A stretch of DNA of 46,615 nucleotides from Rhodopila globiformis (GCF_002937115.1 NZ_NHRY01000221.1:1-46615), one strand, 5' to 3'; positions 35,256-44,427 are shown, counted from the first letter of the stretch. Made by a program: numbers and translations. Notes: a model not told the origin generated them from the sequence alone.

Positions 35256-38200
35256 TCAAGCATCATCGCGCGCATGGCCGGGGTCATGCCGATCGAGCAG
35301 GCCGTCCGGTAGCACGGCCACCGTGACGCCGTGCGTCCAGACCAGTGCGCAGCGCACTGTCTGGCCAGGGAAAATCGGCCGCAGCAGCGCCCGGTAGGAG
35401 GCCATCTGCCGCAGGTACATCACCGGCGTGTCCTCCACCCGCGCGGGCGGGCGGCGGTTGGTCTTGAAATCCGCCACCAGCACCTGGTCGTCCAGCACCA
35501 CCAGGCGATCGACCACGCCGGAGACGACGACGTCCGCCACGACGCCGGTCAGCGGCACCTCCGCCCGCCCTTCCGGCCCGAACAGCGGCGACAGGCCGGG
35601 GTGCGTCATCACCGCGACGATCTCATCGGCGATCCGCGCCGCCTCGCCCTCCGGCAGGCTGTGGGCGGGCTTGTCGAGGAAGCGCAGCGCCGCCGCGTGC
35701 CAGTCCTCGGCCGGCAGCGCCGGCAGGTGCTGCAGCAGCGTATGGATCAGCTGCCCGCGGCGGAACCGGTTGCCGCCGGGATCGCGCTTCGGGAACGGCG
35801 ACTCCGCCGCCGGGATCGAGCCCAGCTCCGCCCCCTCCGGGCGGCTGGGCGCCAGCGGCAGCGGGCGCGGCGGCTCGGGCGGCGGCGGTGACGGCAACCA
35901 GGCGGGCGCGGCGCCAACCCAGTGCGGCAGCGCCACGGCCGCATCGGCGCGCACCGCGGCGGACAGCGTTTCGGGGGGAAGAGTTTGCGGCGAGCGCAGC
36001 CACATCCGCTCGCCCTCCCACGGGCCGAACGGCGCGCGCTCGGCGTTCAGCGTCTCGAAGCCGTGCCGCACCAGGCTGTGCCAGCACTCATCCTTCGGCG
36101 CGTTGCGGCCCTGCCAGCCGCAGACCAGCAGGCGGTCCTCGGCGCGGGTCAGGGCGACATACAGCAGTCGGTTGTGCTCCTCCATCTGCCGCCGCCGCCC
36201 GGCGAGGCGAAGCTTTTCCAGTTCCTTACAGCGGAACTCCCGCCGCGGCGCCCACAGCGGCACGCTGCGGCCGGTCGCCGTGTCGTCGGCCCAGACGATC
36301 GCGGCATCGTCCACCGGCAGCGCCGCGGTGTCCGGCAACACGACCAGCGGCGCCTGCAAGCCCTTGGCGCCATGCACGGTCATGATCCGCACCTGGTTGC
36401 CGGCGGTTTCCGGCTCCCGCTTCACCTCGGCGCCGGACTGGCGCAGCCAGTGCAGGAAGCCCTGCAACGACGGCGGGTGCCGCCCGGCATAGGTCAGCGC
36501 GGCGTTGAGGAATTCGTCCACCGGTTCCGCCGCCTCCGCCCCCAGCCGGGCGAACAGCCGTGCCCGGCCGCCCAGCGGCCCCAGCGCCTCGGAGAACAGC
36601 GCATACGGGGACACATAGTCGGCGCGGCCGAGCAACTGGGCAAAGAATCGCGCCGCCCGGCCGAAAACCGGGCTTTCCCCCGCCCGCTCGCGCAGCGCGT
36701 CCCACAAGGGGCCGCGCCGGCCGATGGCCAGTTCGCCAAGTTCGTCGTCCGTCAGGCCGCCCAGCGGGCTGGTCAGCAGGCAGGCGAAGCTCAAATCGTC
36801 CGAGGGCAGCAGCAGCGCGTCGCCCAGCGCCATCAGGTCCTGCACCGCCGGCTGGTCGGTCAGCACCATCCGGTCCAGCCCCGCCACTGCCACGCCGCGC
36901 GCCTTCAGCGCCCGCACCAGCGCGCGGGCAAACGCGTCGCGGCGGCGCACCAGGATCAGCACGTCGCCGGCAGTCAGCGGACGCCCCTTGCTCTCCAGCG
37001 GCACCGAGCCGTCGGTCTGCTGCGCGATCCAGGTTGCCAGCGCATCCGCCAGAAGCTGCCGGGCAGAGGTCTGCCCCTGGTTCTGCGCCGGCACCGTCCA
37101 CGGCGTGTGCGATGCCGGCTCGGGGCACGGCGCCAGTGGCCAGAACTCCACCAGGCCGGCGTGCCCGGCGCGATCGGCGAAGTGCGCCAGGGTTTCGTCC
37201 TTCCCCACCACGCCCGGGCGGGCCAGATCATGGGTGAACACCGCATCCACCAGCGCCAGCACCGGCGCGGTGGAGCGGAACGACACGTCCAGCCCGACAT
37301 CGCGGAACACATGGCCCGACAGCGTCACCCGATCGGCCAGCTGCTGGTGGGAGCGGTCGAACTCCGCCGCGTCGGCGCCCTGGAAGGAGTAGATCGACTG
37401 CTTGCGGTCGCCCACCGCGAACACCGTGCGGACGCAGTCGCGGGTGCCGAAGCCGGCGAAGAATTCGTCGGTCAGGGCGTGGGCGATGCGCCATTGCTGC
37501 GGCGCGGTGTCCTGCACCTCGTCCAGCAGCAGGTGGTCCAGGCCGCCGTCCAGTTTATAAAGTACCCAGGCGGCGCCAGGGTCATACAGCAGCGTGCGGG
37601 TGCGGTCGATCAGGTCGTCGTAGTCCAGCAGCCCCGCCTCTTCCTTCCGCTGGGCATAACCGCCGGCGACCGGGCCGGCCAGCGTCGCCAGCGCGCTCGA
37701 CACCGCGGCGAGGCGCAGCGCGCGGCGGGAGTCGTCGATCCGGATAATGCGCTCGGCTTCCTCCAGATAGCGGTCCAGCACGTCGGGGACAGTGGAGAAC
37801 GCCTTGCCGACGAGCGTCGAGGCGGCACAGCATTCGCCATCCTTCTTCAGGAAAAACCCAGACCAATTGGTCCAGCTCTGACAGCGCCTGTCGGCCGTCT
37901 GGCCGAGCCAATCCAGGATGCCCTCGGCGCGTTCCCTCACCGTTTTCGGGCAGTTCCCCAGCACCTGCCGGGCCGCATCCCGCAGCGCCGCCTCGCCCAG
38001 CCACGTGACGGAGTCCGCGATCAGCGCCTCCTCATCGGTGACCGAGACGCCCAGCACCCGGCACTGCGCCCGCTGCAGGTCCTCGCCCAGCAGCAGCGCC
38101 TGTTGCAGCCGCAGGCGGTCGGTCTGTAACGTCCGCACGTGCCGGCCGAACTGGTCCGCCGACGACAGCCCGGCCAGGGTCCGCAGGGCCAGCAGCATCG

Positions 38201-38726
38201 CCGGGGTAGTTGCGGCCCCCAGCATGTCCTCGCGCGCGGCGGTCAGCGCGTCGTCGGCGTCGCGGTCGTCCACCAGTTGGAAATGCGGAGAAATCGCCGC
38301 CTCCAGCGGGAAGCGGCGCAGCAGCGACTGGCTGAAGGCGTGGATGGTGCCGATGCGCATGCCGCCCGGCAGGTCCAGCACCTTGGTGAACAGCGCCCGC
38401 GCCGCCCGGCAGGCGTCCTCCGTCGGCTCGACATGCAGGCGGCGCAGCGCCTCGGACAGGTCCGCCGGCGTCATCGTCACCCAGCGGCCGAGCGTCCGCT
38501 GCAGGCGCAGCGCCATTTCCGCTGCCGCCGCCTTGGTGAAGGTCAGGCACTGGATGCGCGACGGTTCCGTCCCGGCCAGCATCAGCCGCAGCAGGCGGTC
38601 GGTCAGCAGCTTGGTCTTGCCCGACCCGGCCGAAGCGGCGACGAACGCCGACACCGCCGGGTCCGAGGCCAGGATCTGCGCCCGGTTGGCCCGCTCGCGC
38701 GCGGTTTCCGGCAGGGCGTCAGTCAT
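35256..38726 (-). CDS. addA: Double-strand break repair helicase-nuclease AddA
   Basis: UvrD-type helicase and nuclease of 1156 residues; with AddB it processes broken DNA ends for RecA. Walker A is at about 31-39 (AASAGSGKTKLL), Walker B as LLLDEVQDTAPQQW, a later helicase motif as VMTVHGAKGLQAPLV-like sequence, and the C-terminal PD-(D/E)XK nuclease as SGVVDRLVVL...LVADFKTNR. Its start overlaps the addB end by 8 bp. No repeat insertion is seen in it, in contrast to addB. Confidence 0.94.
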   Translation of the reverse strand: MTDALPETARERANRAQILASDPAVSAFVAASAGSGKTKLLTDRLLRLMLAGTEPSRIQCLTFTKAAAAEMALRLQRTLGRWVTMTPADLSEALRRLHVEPTEDACRAARALFTKVLDLPGGMRIGTIHAFSQSLLRRFPLEAAISPHFQLVDDRDADDALTAAREDMLGAATTPAMLLALRTLAGLSSADQFGRHVRTLQTDRLRLQQALLLGEDLQRAQCRVLGVSVTDEEALIADSVTWLGEAALRDAARQVLGNCPKTVRERAEGILDWLGQTADRRCQSWTNWSGFFLKKDGECCAASTLVGKAFSTVPDVLDRYLEEAERIIRIDDSRRALRLAAVSSALATLAGPVAGGYAQRKEEAGLLDYDDLIDRTRTLLYDPGAAWVLYKLDGGLDHLLLDEVQDTAPQQWRIAHALTDEFFAGFGTRDCVRTVFAVGDRKQSIYSFQGADAAEFDRSHQQLADRVTLSGHVFRDVGLDVSFRSTAPVLALVDAVFTHDLARPGVVGKDETLAHFADRAGHAGLVEFWPLAPCPEPASHTPWTVPAQNQGQTSARQLLADALATWIAQQTDGSVPLESKGRPLTAGDVLILVRRRDAFARALVRALKARGVAVAGLDRMVLTDQPAVQDLMALGDALLLPSDDLSFACLLTSPLGGLTDDELGELAIGRRGPLWDALRERAGESPVFGRAARFFAQLLGRADYVSPYALFSEALGPLGGRARLFARLGAEAAEPVDEFLNAALTYAGRHPPSLQGFLHWLRQSGAEVKREPETAGNQVRIMTVHGAKGLQAPLVVLPDTAALPVDDAAIVWADDTATGRSVPLWAPRREFRCKELEKLRLAGRRRQMEEHNRLLYVALTRAEDRLLVCGWQGRNAPKDECWHSLVRHGFETLNAERAPFGPWEGERMWLRSPQTLPPETLSAAVRADAAVALPHWVGAAPAWLPSPPPPEPPRPLPLAPSRPEGAELGSIPAAESPFPKRDPGGNRFRRGQLIHTLLQHLPALPAEDWHAAALRFLDKPAHSLPEGEAARIADEIVAVMTHPGLSPLFGPEGRAEVPLTGVVADVVVSGVVDRLVVLDDQVLVADFKTNRRPPARVEDTPVMYLRQMASYRALLRPIFPGQTVRCALVWTHGVTVAVLPDGLLDRHDPGHARDDA

Positions 38727-41700
38727 CGGCGTCCCCCGCGGCGGACCATTCCGCCACCCGGGCCAGTTGCGCGTAGTCCGAGAAGCGCGGCGCCAGGCCG
38801 GGGTTCGGGCAGGACAGGTAGGCGCGGTCCGGCTGGTCGAACGCGTCGATCAGGTCGCACAGCCGATCCCTGGCGTCGCGCACGGCGAGGGCGAGGTTGG
38901 CGGGGGTTTTCTTGAACAGCGCCGTCTCGTCCCCGGGATCGAGGCCGCCGGTCAGGTGCCAGTAGATCAATTCCCCCGTCTCGCCACCCAGATCGGCGCC
39001 GAAGCCGTGCTCGGCGGCGATCACCGCCTCCAGCAGCAGCTGCGGCGCCAGGCCCAGCTCCACCTCTTTCTGCGACGGCGGCGTGCCGGTCTTGTAGTCG
39101 AGGATCGACAGCGTGCCGTCGGCATGGCGCTCGATCCTGTCGGCGCGGCAGGTCAGGCGGAACACGCCGCCGGGACGCGCAAGGTCGATGGCGCCGGAGA
39201 CTTCGGTGGCGATGGCGGCCGGCTGGCGGGTGGCGCGGCGCGTGGTCTCGGTTTCCACGACCCAGCCGGCGATGCGCTCCAGCCGCGGCGTCCACCAGGC
39301 CTGCAACGCCTGGCGCAGTTCGGCCGCCGCCAGCGCCTTTTCCATGGCGGCGCGGAGTTCCTGCGCGGCATCGGCCGGCCAGGCAGTGCCATGCGTCTTG
39401 AGGAAGCGGTGCAGGCCGTCATGCACCAGCGTTCCGTAGTCGAAGGCGTCGGTCGCTTCCTCCAGCGGGCGGAGGGCTTCCAACTTGAGGATATGGCGGG
39501 CGTAGATAGCGTACGGGTCGCGCAGCCAGGTCTCGATCGCGGTGACGCTGAGGGTGCGCGGCCGAAGGTGGACCGGGGGGCACGGCCGCGGCGGCCGGAC
39601 CGGGTTCGGCGGCCCCGGGGGCAGATCGAGGGCGCGCGCCCAGGCGACGGCCGGGTGGATCGGCAGTTGGGTGGTTGGGGGTTCGACGCTGGGGTTGCCG
39701 GCTAATCCAGACGTGTGGCTGAACACCGCCGTCCGGCTGATGGACGAGGCGCGCCGCGTCGCCCCCTTCCCGTCATGGCCCGGCTTGTCCGGGCCACCTG
39801 TCGCGGCACGTGCCGGCGGCGATGGCCCGGACAAGCCGGGCCATGACGATGTACCATCCGGCCACGACAATGAACCCTCCGGCCGCGATGCCGCGGCGGG
39901 CGAGACAGCCGCACGGACACCTCCCGCCACGCTGTTCCGCCCCGCCAGGAACATATCCAGCCGCGTCAGCCAGCGCGCCGGCACCGCCGGAGCGTTATCG
40001 CGGCGCACCGGGCAGGACAGCACCACCCGCCGCGCCGAGCAGCACGCCGCCAGGAAATCATGCGCCGCCTGGCCCACGCTCTCCTCCGGCGCCGGCAGGC
40101 CGATGCGGGTGCGCATCGGGCGCGACAGCCAGGGGCCGGGATCGGGCATCGGCGGCCAGACCGATTCCGTCAGGCCGCCCAGCACCACCAGATCGACCGA
40201 TTGCAGCCGTGCCTCCAGCAGGCCCCAGATGAAGATGCGCGGATGCTCGAACCCGCCGCGCCCGCGCAGCGCCCGGCGGCTGCGCACCACCTCGCCCTCC
40301 AGCACCGCGTCCAGCAGCCCGGGCAACACGCCGCGCTTCAGGTCCGGCAGCAGCCCTACCGCCGCCTGCACCTCCGCCAGGTGCGCCGCCAGCGCCTCGC
40401 CTTCCTCGTTGGCCCACAGCCGGGCGGGGCCCTCGGCATCCGGGGTCTTCGCCAGGCGCTCCGCCGACTCGATCATCGCGGCCAGCGCTTCTGCGGCCGG
40501 GATTTCCATCGCCGTCTCGAAGCGCAGCAGCGGTTCCAGGCTGTGCTCCAGCCGCGCCAGGAACGCAGCCGTCTGCGACCCTGCGCCCGCCTCGCGATCG
40601 ACCACCTTGCGCAGCCCCTTCGTGCCGCCCATCGGCTTGGGTCCGCGCAGGCACAGCCGCTCCAGCGTGCGCGCCGCCTCGCGGCAGGCCAGCGTGGACA
40701 TCCCCGCCGCCGCCAACGGATGCTTCAGCAGCGCCAGCAGCGGCACCGGCGCCAGCTCCGTGGCCACCGCATGCACCAGCAGGCGCAGGAACACGGCGGG
40801 CGGCGTGTCGGCCAGCTTCTCTCCGGCGCTGTCGTCGGCGACGATGCCGAAGCGCAGCAGCGCGGCCGAGACCCGCGCCGCCAGCTCCCGGTCCGGCGTC
40901 ACCAGCGCCGCCTGCGCGCCGGGAGTCTCCAGCGCCTCCCGCAGCACCAGCGCGATCGCCTGCGCCTCCTGCTGCTGGTCCGCCGCGTCCAGCCGCGACA
41001 GGCCCTCCAGCGACACCGTCTCCGGGTCGAGCCAGTCATGCAGCGCATCCGACGGCAGCAGCACGCGCGACAGCAGCGGGAAGCGCGAGCGCGGCACGGT
41101 CTGCGGCGCGTCCCCAGGCCAGAGTTGCACGTCGCCGCGGGTGGCATCCAGCTCCGCCAGCAGCCGCGACAGCCCGGCCTGGGCATGGCACGGTTCCAAC
41201 GTCGCCCAGGCTTCGTCGTCCATCACCATGTCGAGCTGCGGCAGCACCACCTGCCCCATCGGCAGCCGCGCCACCACGCGCAGCAGCCGCGCCACCGCCG
41301 GGATGCCCGCGGTGGTGCCGGCGATCAGGATCGGATAATCGGGCGGATTGTCCTCCCAGGCCCGCGCCTGCGCCTCCAGCAGCGCCACCTGCCGGGCGGC
41401 CGGGTTCATCACGCCGTTGTCGCCCAGCCAGTCGGGCCACAGGCCGGTGACGATGTGCAGGAATTTCAGGATCTGCGACCAGTGCCCGGCATATTCCGGG
41501 TCCGCCGCGTCGGGCAGGCATTGCGGCAGGCGGCAGCCGACACGCTCGGCCTCGTCCATCAGCAGCGCCAGTTCGCGCGCCAGCAGCCAGGCCCTGTCGG
41601 CGGACCGCGGCGCGCCGCTCTGGCCGTTCAGCGCCAGGATCAGCCGGGTCAGCGCCGCCAGCCGCTGCATCGGCTCGACCGGCGGCGGCAAATCGAGCGT

Positions 41701-41949
41701 CCCGGCCAGCGCCAGCGGCGCCTCGTCCAGCGCCCCCAGGGCGGCGATGCGCGGCAGCAGCATCGGCCGCCCGTCGCCGACGCGCAGGAACGCGTCCGCC
41801 AGCGCCCGGGCCGAGCGCCGCGTCGGCAGCAGGATCAGCCCGCGGCTGACGGTTAAAGGATCATCACCGCGCGCCAGCCAGCCGCGCGCGATGGCTTCGA
41901 GAAAAGGGAGGTGCGGCGAAACCGTGAAGAGGTTCAGCGCCACGGCCAA
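38719..41949 (-). CDS. addB: Double-strand break repair nuclease AddB with repeat-derived insert
   Basis: Partner of AddA, 1076 residues: a non-canonical helicase-like body (LLPTRRSARAL near the start, VVLGGLTESVWPP in the middle) and a C-terminal PD-(D/E)XK nuclease (LSVTAIETWLRDPYAIYARH, later LSILDYKTGTPPSQKE). Between LFLAGRN (about residue 668) and HPAVAWARALD (about 765) lies a low-complexity insert of roughly 80 residues. It is encoded by a full dispersed palindrome plus short tandem repeats, all in frame. The body and nuclease motifs are intact, so the protein is probably still functional with a longer linker. It overlaps murU by 16 bp and addA by 8 bp. Confidence 0.92.
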   Translation of the reverse strand: MAVALNLFTVSPHLPFLEAIARGWLARGDDPLTVSRGLILLPTRRSARALADAFLRVGDGRPMLLPRIAALGALDEAPLALAGTLDLPPPVEPMQRLAALTRLILALNGQSGAPRSADRAWLLARELALLMDEAERVGCRLPQCLPDAADPEYAGHWSQILKFLHIVTGLWPDWLGDNGVMNPAARQVALLEAQARAWEDNPPDYPILIAGTTAGIPAVARLLRVVARLPMGQVVLPQLDMVMDDEAWATLEPCHAQAGLSRLLAELDATRGDVQLWPGDAPQTVPRSRFPLLSRVLLPSDALHDWLDPETVSLEGLSRLDAADQQQEAQAIALVLREALETPGAQAALVTPDRELAARVSAALLRFGIVADDSAGEKLADTPPAVFLRLLVHAVATELAPVPLLALLKHPLAAAGMSTLACREAARTLERLCLRGPKPMGGTKGLRKVVDREAGAGSQTAAFLARLEHSLEPLLRFETAMEIPAAEALAAMIESAERLAKTPDAEGPARLWANEEGEALAAHLAEVQAAVGLLPDLKRGVLPGLLDAVLEGEVVRSRRALRGRGGFEHPRIFIWGLLEARLQSVDLVVLGGLTESVWPPMPDPGPWLSRPMRTRIGLPAPEESVGQAAHDFLAACCSARRVVLSCPVRRDNAPAVPARWLTRLDMFLAGRNSVAGGVRAAVSPAAASRPEGSLSWPDGTSSWPGLSGPSPPARAATGGPDKPGHDGKGATRRASSISRTAVFSHTSGLAGNPSVEPPTTQLPIHPAVAWARALDLPPGPPNPVRPPRPCPPVHLRPRTLSVTAIETWLRDPYAIYARHILKLEALRPLEEATDAFDYGTLVHDGLHRFLKTHGTAWPADAAQELRAAMEKALAAAELRQALQAWWTPRLERIAGWVVETETTRRATRQPAAIATEVSGAIDLARPGGVFRLTCRADRIERHADGTLSILDYKTGTPPSQKEVELGLAPQLLLEAVIAAEHGFGADLGGETGELIYWHLTGGLDPGDETALFKKTPANLALAVRDARDRLCDLIDAFDQPDRAYLSCPNPGLAPRFSDYAQLARVAEWSAAGDADD
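39771..39848. repeat. Dispersed palindrome inside addB
   Basis: Arms CGTCATGGCCCGGCTTGTCC and its complement ending AAGCCGGGCCATGACG; the centre differs from the intergenic copies. On the coding strand it gives the SWPGLSGPS ... GPDKPGHD peptide, about residues 701-726 of AddB, with no stop or frameshift. Confidence 0.9.
39841..39882. repeat. Two 21-bp tandem units at the edge of the addB palindrome
   Basis: Units 39841-39861 and 39862-39882 share CCAYGACRATGNACCNTCCGG and overlap the right tip of the palindrome. Each encodes seven residues, seen as PEGSLSW and PDGTSSW. Confidence 0.75.
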
Positions 41950-42677
41950 CGGGCGTCGCCGGTGACGCCCGCCTCCAGGATCTGCTCGGCTTCCGCCAGG
42001 TCCGCGGGCGTGGACAGGTGGAACCAGATGCCGTCATGCACCACGGCGCGGATCCGCCCGGTCTCCAGCGCGACGTCCCAGGCGCGGTTCATGCTGAACG
42101 GACCCTCGGGCATGCCGGCCAGCAGCCGCGGATGCAGCACCTGCACGCCGGCGAAGATGTAGGGCACGACCTCGCGCTCCCGCCGCCGCCGCGGCCTGCC
42201 CCATTTGTCCAGGGCGAAGTCGCCGTAGCCGACATCCGCATGGACATGCGAGGTGCGATGCAGCAGCAGCACGGCATCCACCGACTCGTCGAACGACCCG
42301 GCCAGGCGACGCAGCGCCATGATCGGCCCGTTCAGCCAGAACGCGTCGCCGTTGATGACGAAGAACGGGTCCGGGCCCAGCACTTTCAGCGCCGCGCGCA
42401 CCCCGCCGCCGGTTTCCAGCAGGTTTTCCTCGCGCAGCAGCACGGTGCGCGGCGGCAACGGCCGCTGCGCCAGGTGCGCGGCCACCCGGTCGGCCTGCCA
42501 GTAGGCGTTGACCGCGGCGGTCTCGACCCCGGCGGCAACCAGGTGATCCAGCGCGTGGTCAAGCAGGGCGCGGCCGCCAAGCGTCAGCAACGGTTTCGCG
42601 GTGGTTTCGGTCAGCGGCCGCATCCGGGTGCCGAGGCCGGCGGCCAGAACCATGGCGGAGCGCGGGAAAATAGTCAT
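41934..42677 (-). CDS. murU: Nucleotidyltransferase MurU-like (N-acetylmuramate-1-phosphate uridylyltransferase)
   Basis: Sugar-phosphate nucleotidyltransferase of 247 residues with the N-terminal signature MVLAAGLGTRMRPLTETTAKPLL, catalytic FFVINGDAFW and the late FHLSTPADLAEAE. With AmgK it forms the recycling route that turns cell-wall MurNAc into UDP-MurNAc, bypassing de novo synthesis. ATG 42677 follows the amgK stop by 2 bases. Specificity is inferred from the pairing with the kinase. Confidence 0.88.
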   Translation of the reverse strand: MTIFPRSAMVLAAGLGTRMRPLTETTAKPLLTLGGRALLDHALDHLVAAGVETAAVNAYWQADRVAAHLAQRPLPPRTVLLREENLLETGGGVRAALKVLGPDPFFVINGDAFWLNGPIMALRRLAGSFDESVDAVLLLHRTSHVHADVGYGDFALDKWGRPRRRREREVVPYIFAGVQVLHPRLLAGMPEGPFSMNRAWDVALETGRIRAVVHDGIWFHLSTPADLAEAEQILEAGVTGDARWPWR

Positions 42678-42679
42678 GC

Positions 42680-43702
42680 TCAAAGTCCTGGCTTCAAGGC
42701 GGGTGGGTTGCCGCGCTCGGCGGCCGGTATCCAATGGTTCAGGGCGCGAGCCAGCGGTTCCGCCGCCGGCTGGCGCAGCGCGTCGTCCAGCAGGCGCCAT
42801 GTCCTCGGCCCGTAGGCGAGGTATTGCGGCCGGTTGTCGCGCAGGGCAAGCCTCACCCACTGGCAGGCGACACGAAGATGCCGTTGTGCGGCACAGACGC
42901 CATAGGCGATGCGGAACCGGTCCGGATCCAGCTCGGGCCGCGCCGCCAGGTAGCGGCCGATGGCGCGCTGCTGGACGGCGGCGGGAATGTCGCGGCGGGC
43001 GTCCTGCAGCAGCGAGACGAGGTCATAGGCGGGATGGCCGAGGGCGGCGCCCTGGAAGTCGATGATGCCGACGCGGTTGGCGCCGCTGCGCCGCGGCAGC
43101 CAGAGCAGGTTGCCGGCGAAGTAGTCGCGATGCACCAGGCAGGGCGACTCGGCGCCCAGCGGTTCCAGCATCGCCGCCAGCGCCGCCGCCACCGCGTCGC
43201 GGGCTGCCGCGGGCGGTTGGATGCCAAAGCGTGCCGGCCACCACCAGTCGAACAGCGTGCCGAGCGCGGTGGTGGCCATGGCGGCGGCGTCCCAAGGGGG
43301 CAGGCCGGCGGGCAGGCCGGCGGGCAGGCCGGCGGGCGGGGCGGCGCGCTGCAGCACGACCAGGGCATCGACCGCGGCGTCGAACAGCGGCTCCGGCGGG
43401 TGGCCGGCGTCGAGCAGGGTGGACAGCAGGTCGTCGCCGAAATCCTCCTCCAGCACCAGGCCGGCGGTTTCGTCGGCGGCGATGATGCGGGGGACGGACA
43501 GGCCGATGCCGCACAGATGGGCGGCGATGCGCAGGAACGGCCGGACGTCCTCGGGCGGCGGCGCGTCCATCAGCACAGCGGGCGGGTTGCCGCGCATCCG
43601 CAGGTAGCGGCGGAAGCTGGCATCCTGGGCGAGCGGTCCGGCGTCGCTCGGGGCGTAGCCGGCGCGGGTGAGGAAGACGGCGATGTGCTCGTCGCGCGTC
43701 AT
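42680..43702 (-). CDS. amgK: Aminoglycoside phosphotransferase-like sugar kinase AmgK
   Basis: Kinase of 340 residues, anomeric MurNAc/GlcNAc kinase by family and context. Catalytic CLVHRDYFAGNLLW and the metal site IIDFQGAALGHPAYDL are clear; LVLEEDFGDDLL lies in the N-lobe. A short tandem GLPA-type repeat sits in a loop after residue 125. The ATG overlaps the tsaE stop as ATGA. Older annotations call this family a hydrolase-like phosphotransferase. Confidence 0.88.
   Translation of the reverse strand: MTRDEHIAVFLTRAGYAPSDAGPLAQDASFRRYLRMRGNPPAVLMDAPPPEDVRPFLRIAAHLCGIGLSVPRIIAADETAGLVLEEDFGDDLLSTLLDAGHPPEPLFDAAVDALVVLQRAAPPAGLPAGLPAGLPPWDAAAMATTALGTLFDWWWPARFGIQPPAAARDAVAAALAAMLEPLGAESPCLVHRDYFAGNLLWLPRRSGANRVGIIDFQGAALGHPAYDLVSLLQDARRDIPAAVQQRAIGRYLAARPELDPDRFRIAYGVCAAQRHLRVACQWVRLALRDNRPQYLAYGPRTWRLLDDALRQPAAEPLARALNHWIPAAERGNPPALKPGL
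43298..43333. repeat. Three 12-bp tandem units in amgK
   Basis: Three exact GGGCAGGCCGGC units, encoding repeated PAGL on the minus strand. In frame and located in a loop of the kinase N-lobe/C-lobe boundary. Confidence 0.85.
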
Positions 43703-44427
43703 GTGTTCGGGTGCCCATCGGCGTGGCCGGCCTCGTCTTTATCGTCATGGCCGGGCGTGTCCCGGCCATCCGCGCTTCGACGGCGGGGGGTGGATGGCCG
43801 GGACACGCCCGGCCATGACGGTGAGGGCGGGGCTGACCGCCCCAACGGTGAGGGCGGGGCTGACCGCCCCAACGGTGAGGACGGCGCCGACTGCCCCGAC
43901 GGTGAGAGCGCGGGTGGCTGCCACGATGGTGAGGACGGGGATGGCCGCCCCGATGGGCCAGGCGACATGGCAACGACTGGACCAACCCGCTCCGCCCACC
44001 CGGTCAGCGTCGCCTCCCGCGCCTCCCCTTCCCCCAGCCGGAATGCAATCACCAGCGCATCCGCCGGCCGCAGCGGGCCGAGTCGATCCGGCCATTCCAC
44101 CAGCACGATCCCGTCGCGGGCGTCGTCCCAGTCCAGTTCCGCCAGGGAATCGGACCCATCCAGCCGCCACAAATCATAGTGAAAGACCGGACCAATCTTC
44201 GTCTCGTAGGTCTGCACCAGCGTGAAGGTCGGGCTCGGCACCTCCAACACCGGATCACCGGACGCGGCGCGCAGGAACGCCCGGGCGAACGCCGTCTTGC
44301 CCGCGCCCAGGTCGCCCTCCAGCAGGATGCTGTCTCCCGGCTTCGCCAATCCCGCCAGGCGCGCGGCCAGCGCCTCGGTTGCCGACAGATCGGCCAGGGC
44401 GACGGTGCGGGATGACGGCGCGGACAT
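43699..44427 (-). CDS. tsaE: tRNA threonylcarbamoyladenosine protein TsaE with repeat-derived C-terminal extension
   Basis: ATPase needed with TsaB and TsaD for the t6A base of tRNA. Walker A GDLGAGKT is at 38-45; SPTFTLVQTY and FHYDLWRLDG follow. The normal domain ends near residue 150, typical of the family, but the frame continues to 242 residues. The extra part is five 9-residue Ser/Pro repeats, then a full dispersed palindrome (SWPGVSRPS ... DGRDTPGHD) and a short tail. The stop still overlaps amgK as ATGA. ATG 44427 is preferred; an earlier start at 44463 is possible. Confidence 0.9.
   Translation of the reverse strand: MSAPSSRTVALADLSATEALAARLAGLAKPGDSILLEGDLGAGKTAFARAFLRAASGDPVLEVPSPTFTLVQTYETKIGPVFHYDLWRLDGSDSLAELDWDDARDGIVLVEWPDRLGPLRPADALVIAFRLGEGEAREATLTGWAERVGPVVAMSPGPSGRPSPSSPSWQPPALSPSGQSAPSSPLGRSAPPSPLGRSAPPSPSWPGVSRPSTPRRRSADGRDTPGHDDKDEAGHADGHPNT
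43743..43821. repeat. Dispersed palindrome inside tsaE
   Basis: Nearly perfect arms (GTCATGGCCGGGCGTGTCCC and complement) with the CGCGCTTCGACGGCGGGG centre. Read on the minus strand it is open and codes about 26 residues of the TsaE tail. Confidence 0.92.
43820..43954. repeat. Five 27-bp tandem units in tsaE
   Basis: Units start at 43820, 43847, 43874, 43901 and 43928; the first two are identical (GGTGAGGGCGGGGCTGACCG and onward) and the others diverge with distance from the palindrome. Each codes nine residues, e.g. LGRSAPPSP. The first unit begins at the palindrome tip. Confidence 0.92.

Noticed and set aside
39700-39935. addB as a pseudogene broken by a repeat
   Set aside because: The repeat keeps the frame and the domains on both sides are complete, so the gene is annotated as intact with an insert.
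39542-41856. Two open frames of about 598 codons opposite addB
   Set aside because: They overlap each other and the clearly coding addB, and give Ser/Arg- or Gln/Arg-rich products without family features.
43820-43954. 27-bp repeat array as a CRISPR
   Set aside because: The units abut without spacers, diverge along the array and are part of an open reading frame; no cas gene is present.
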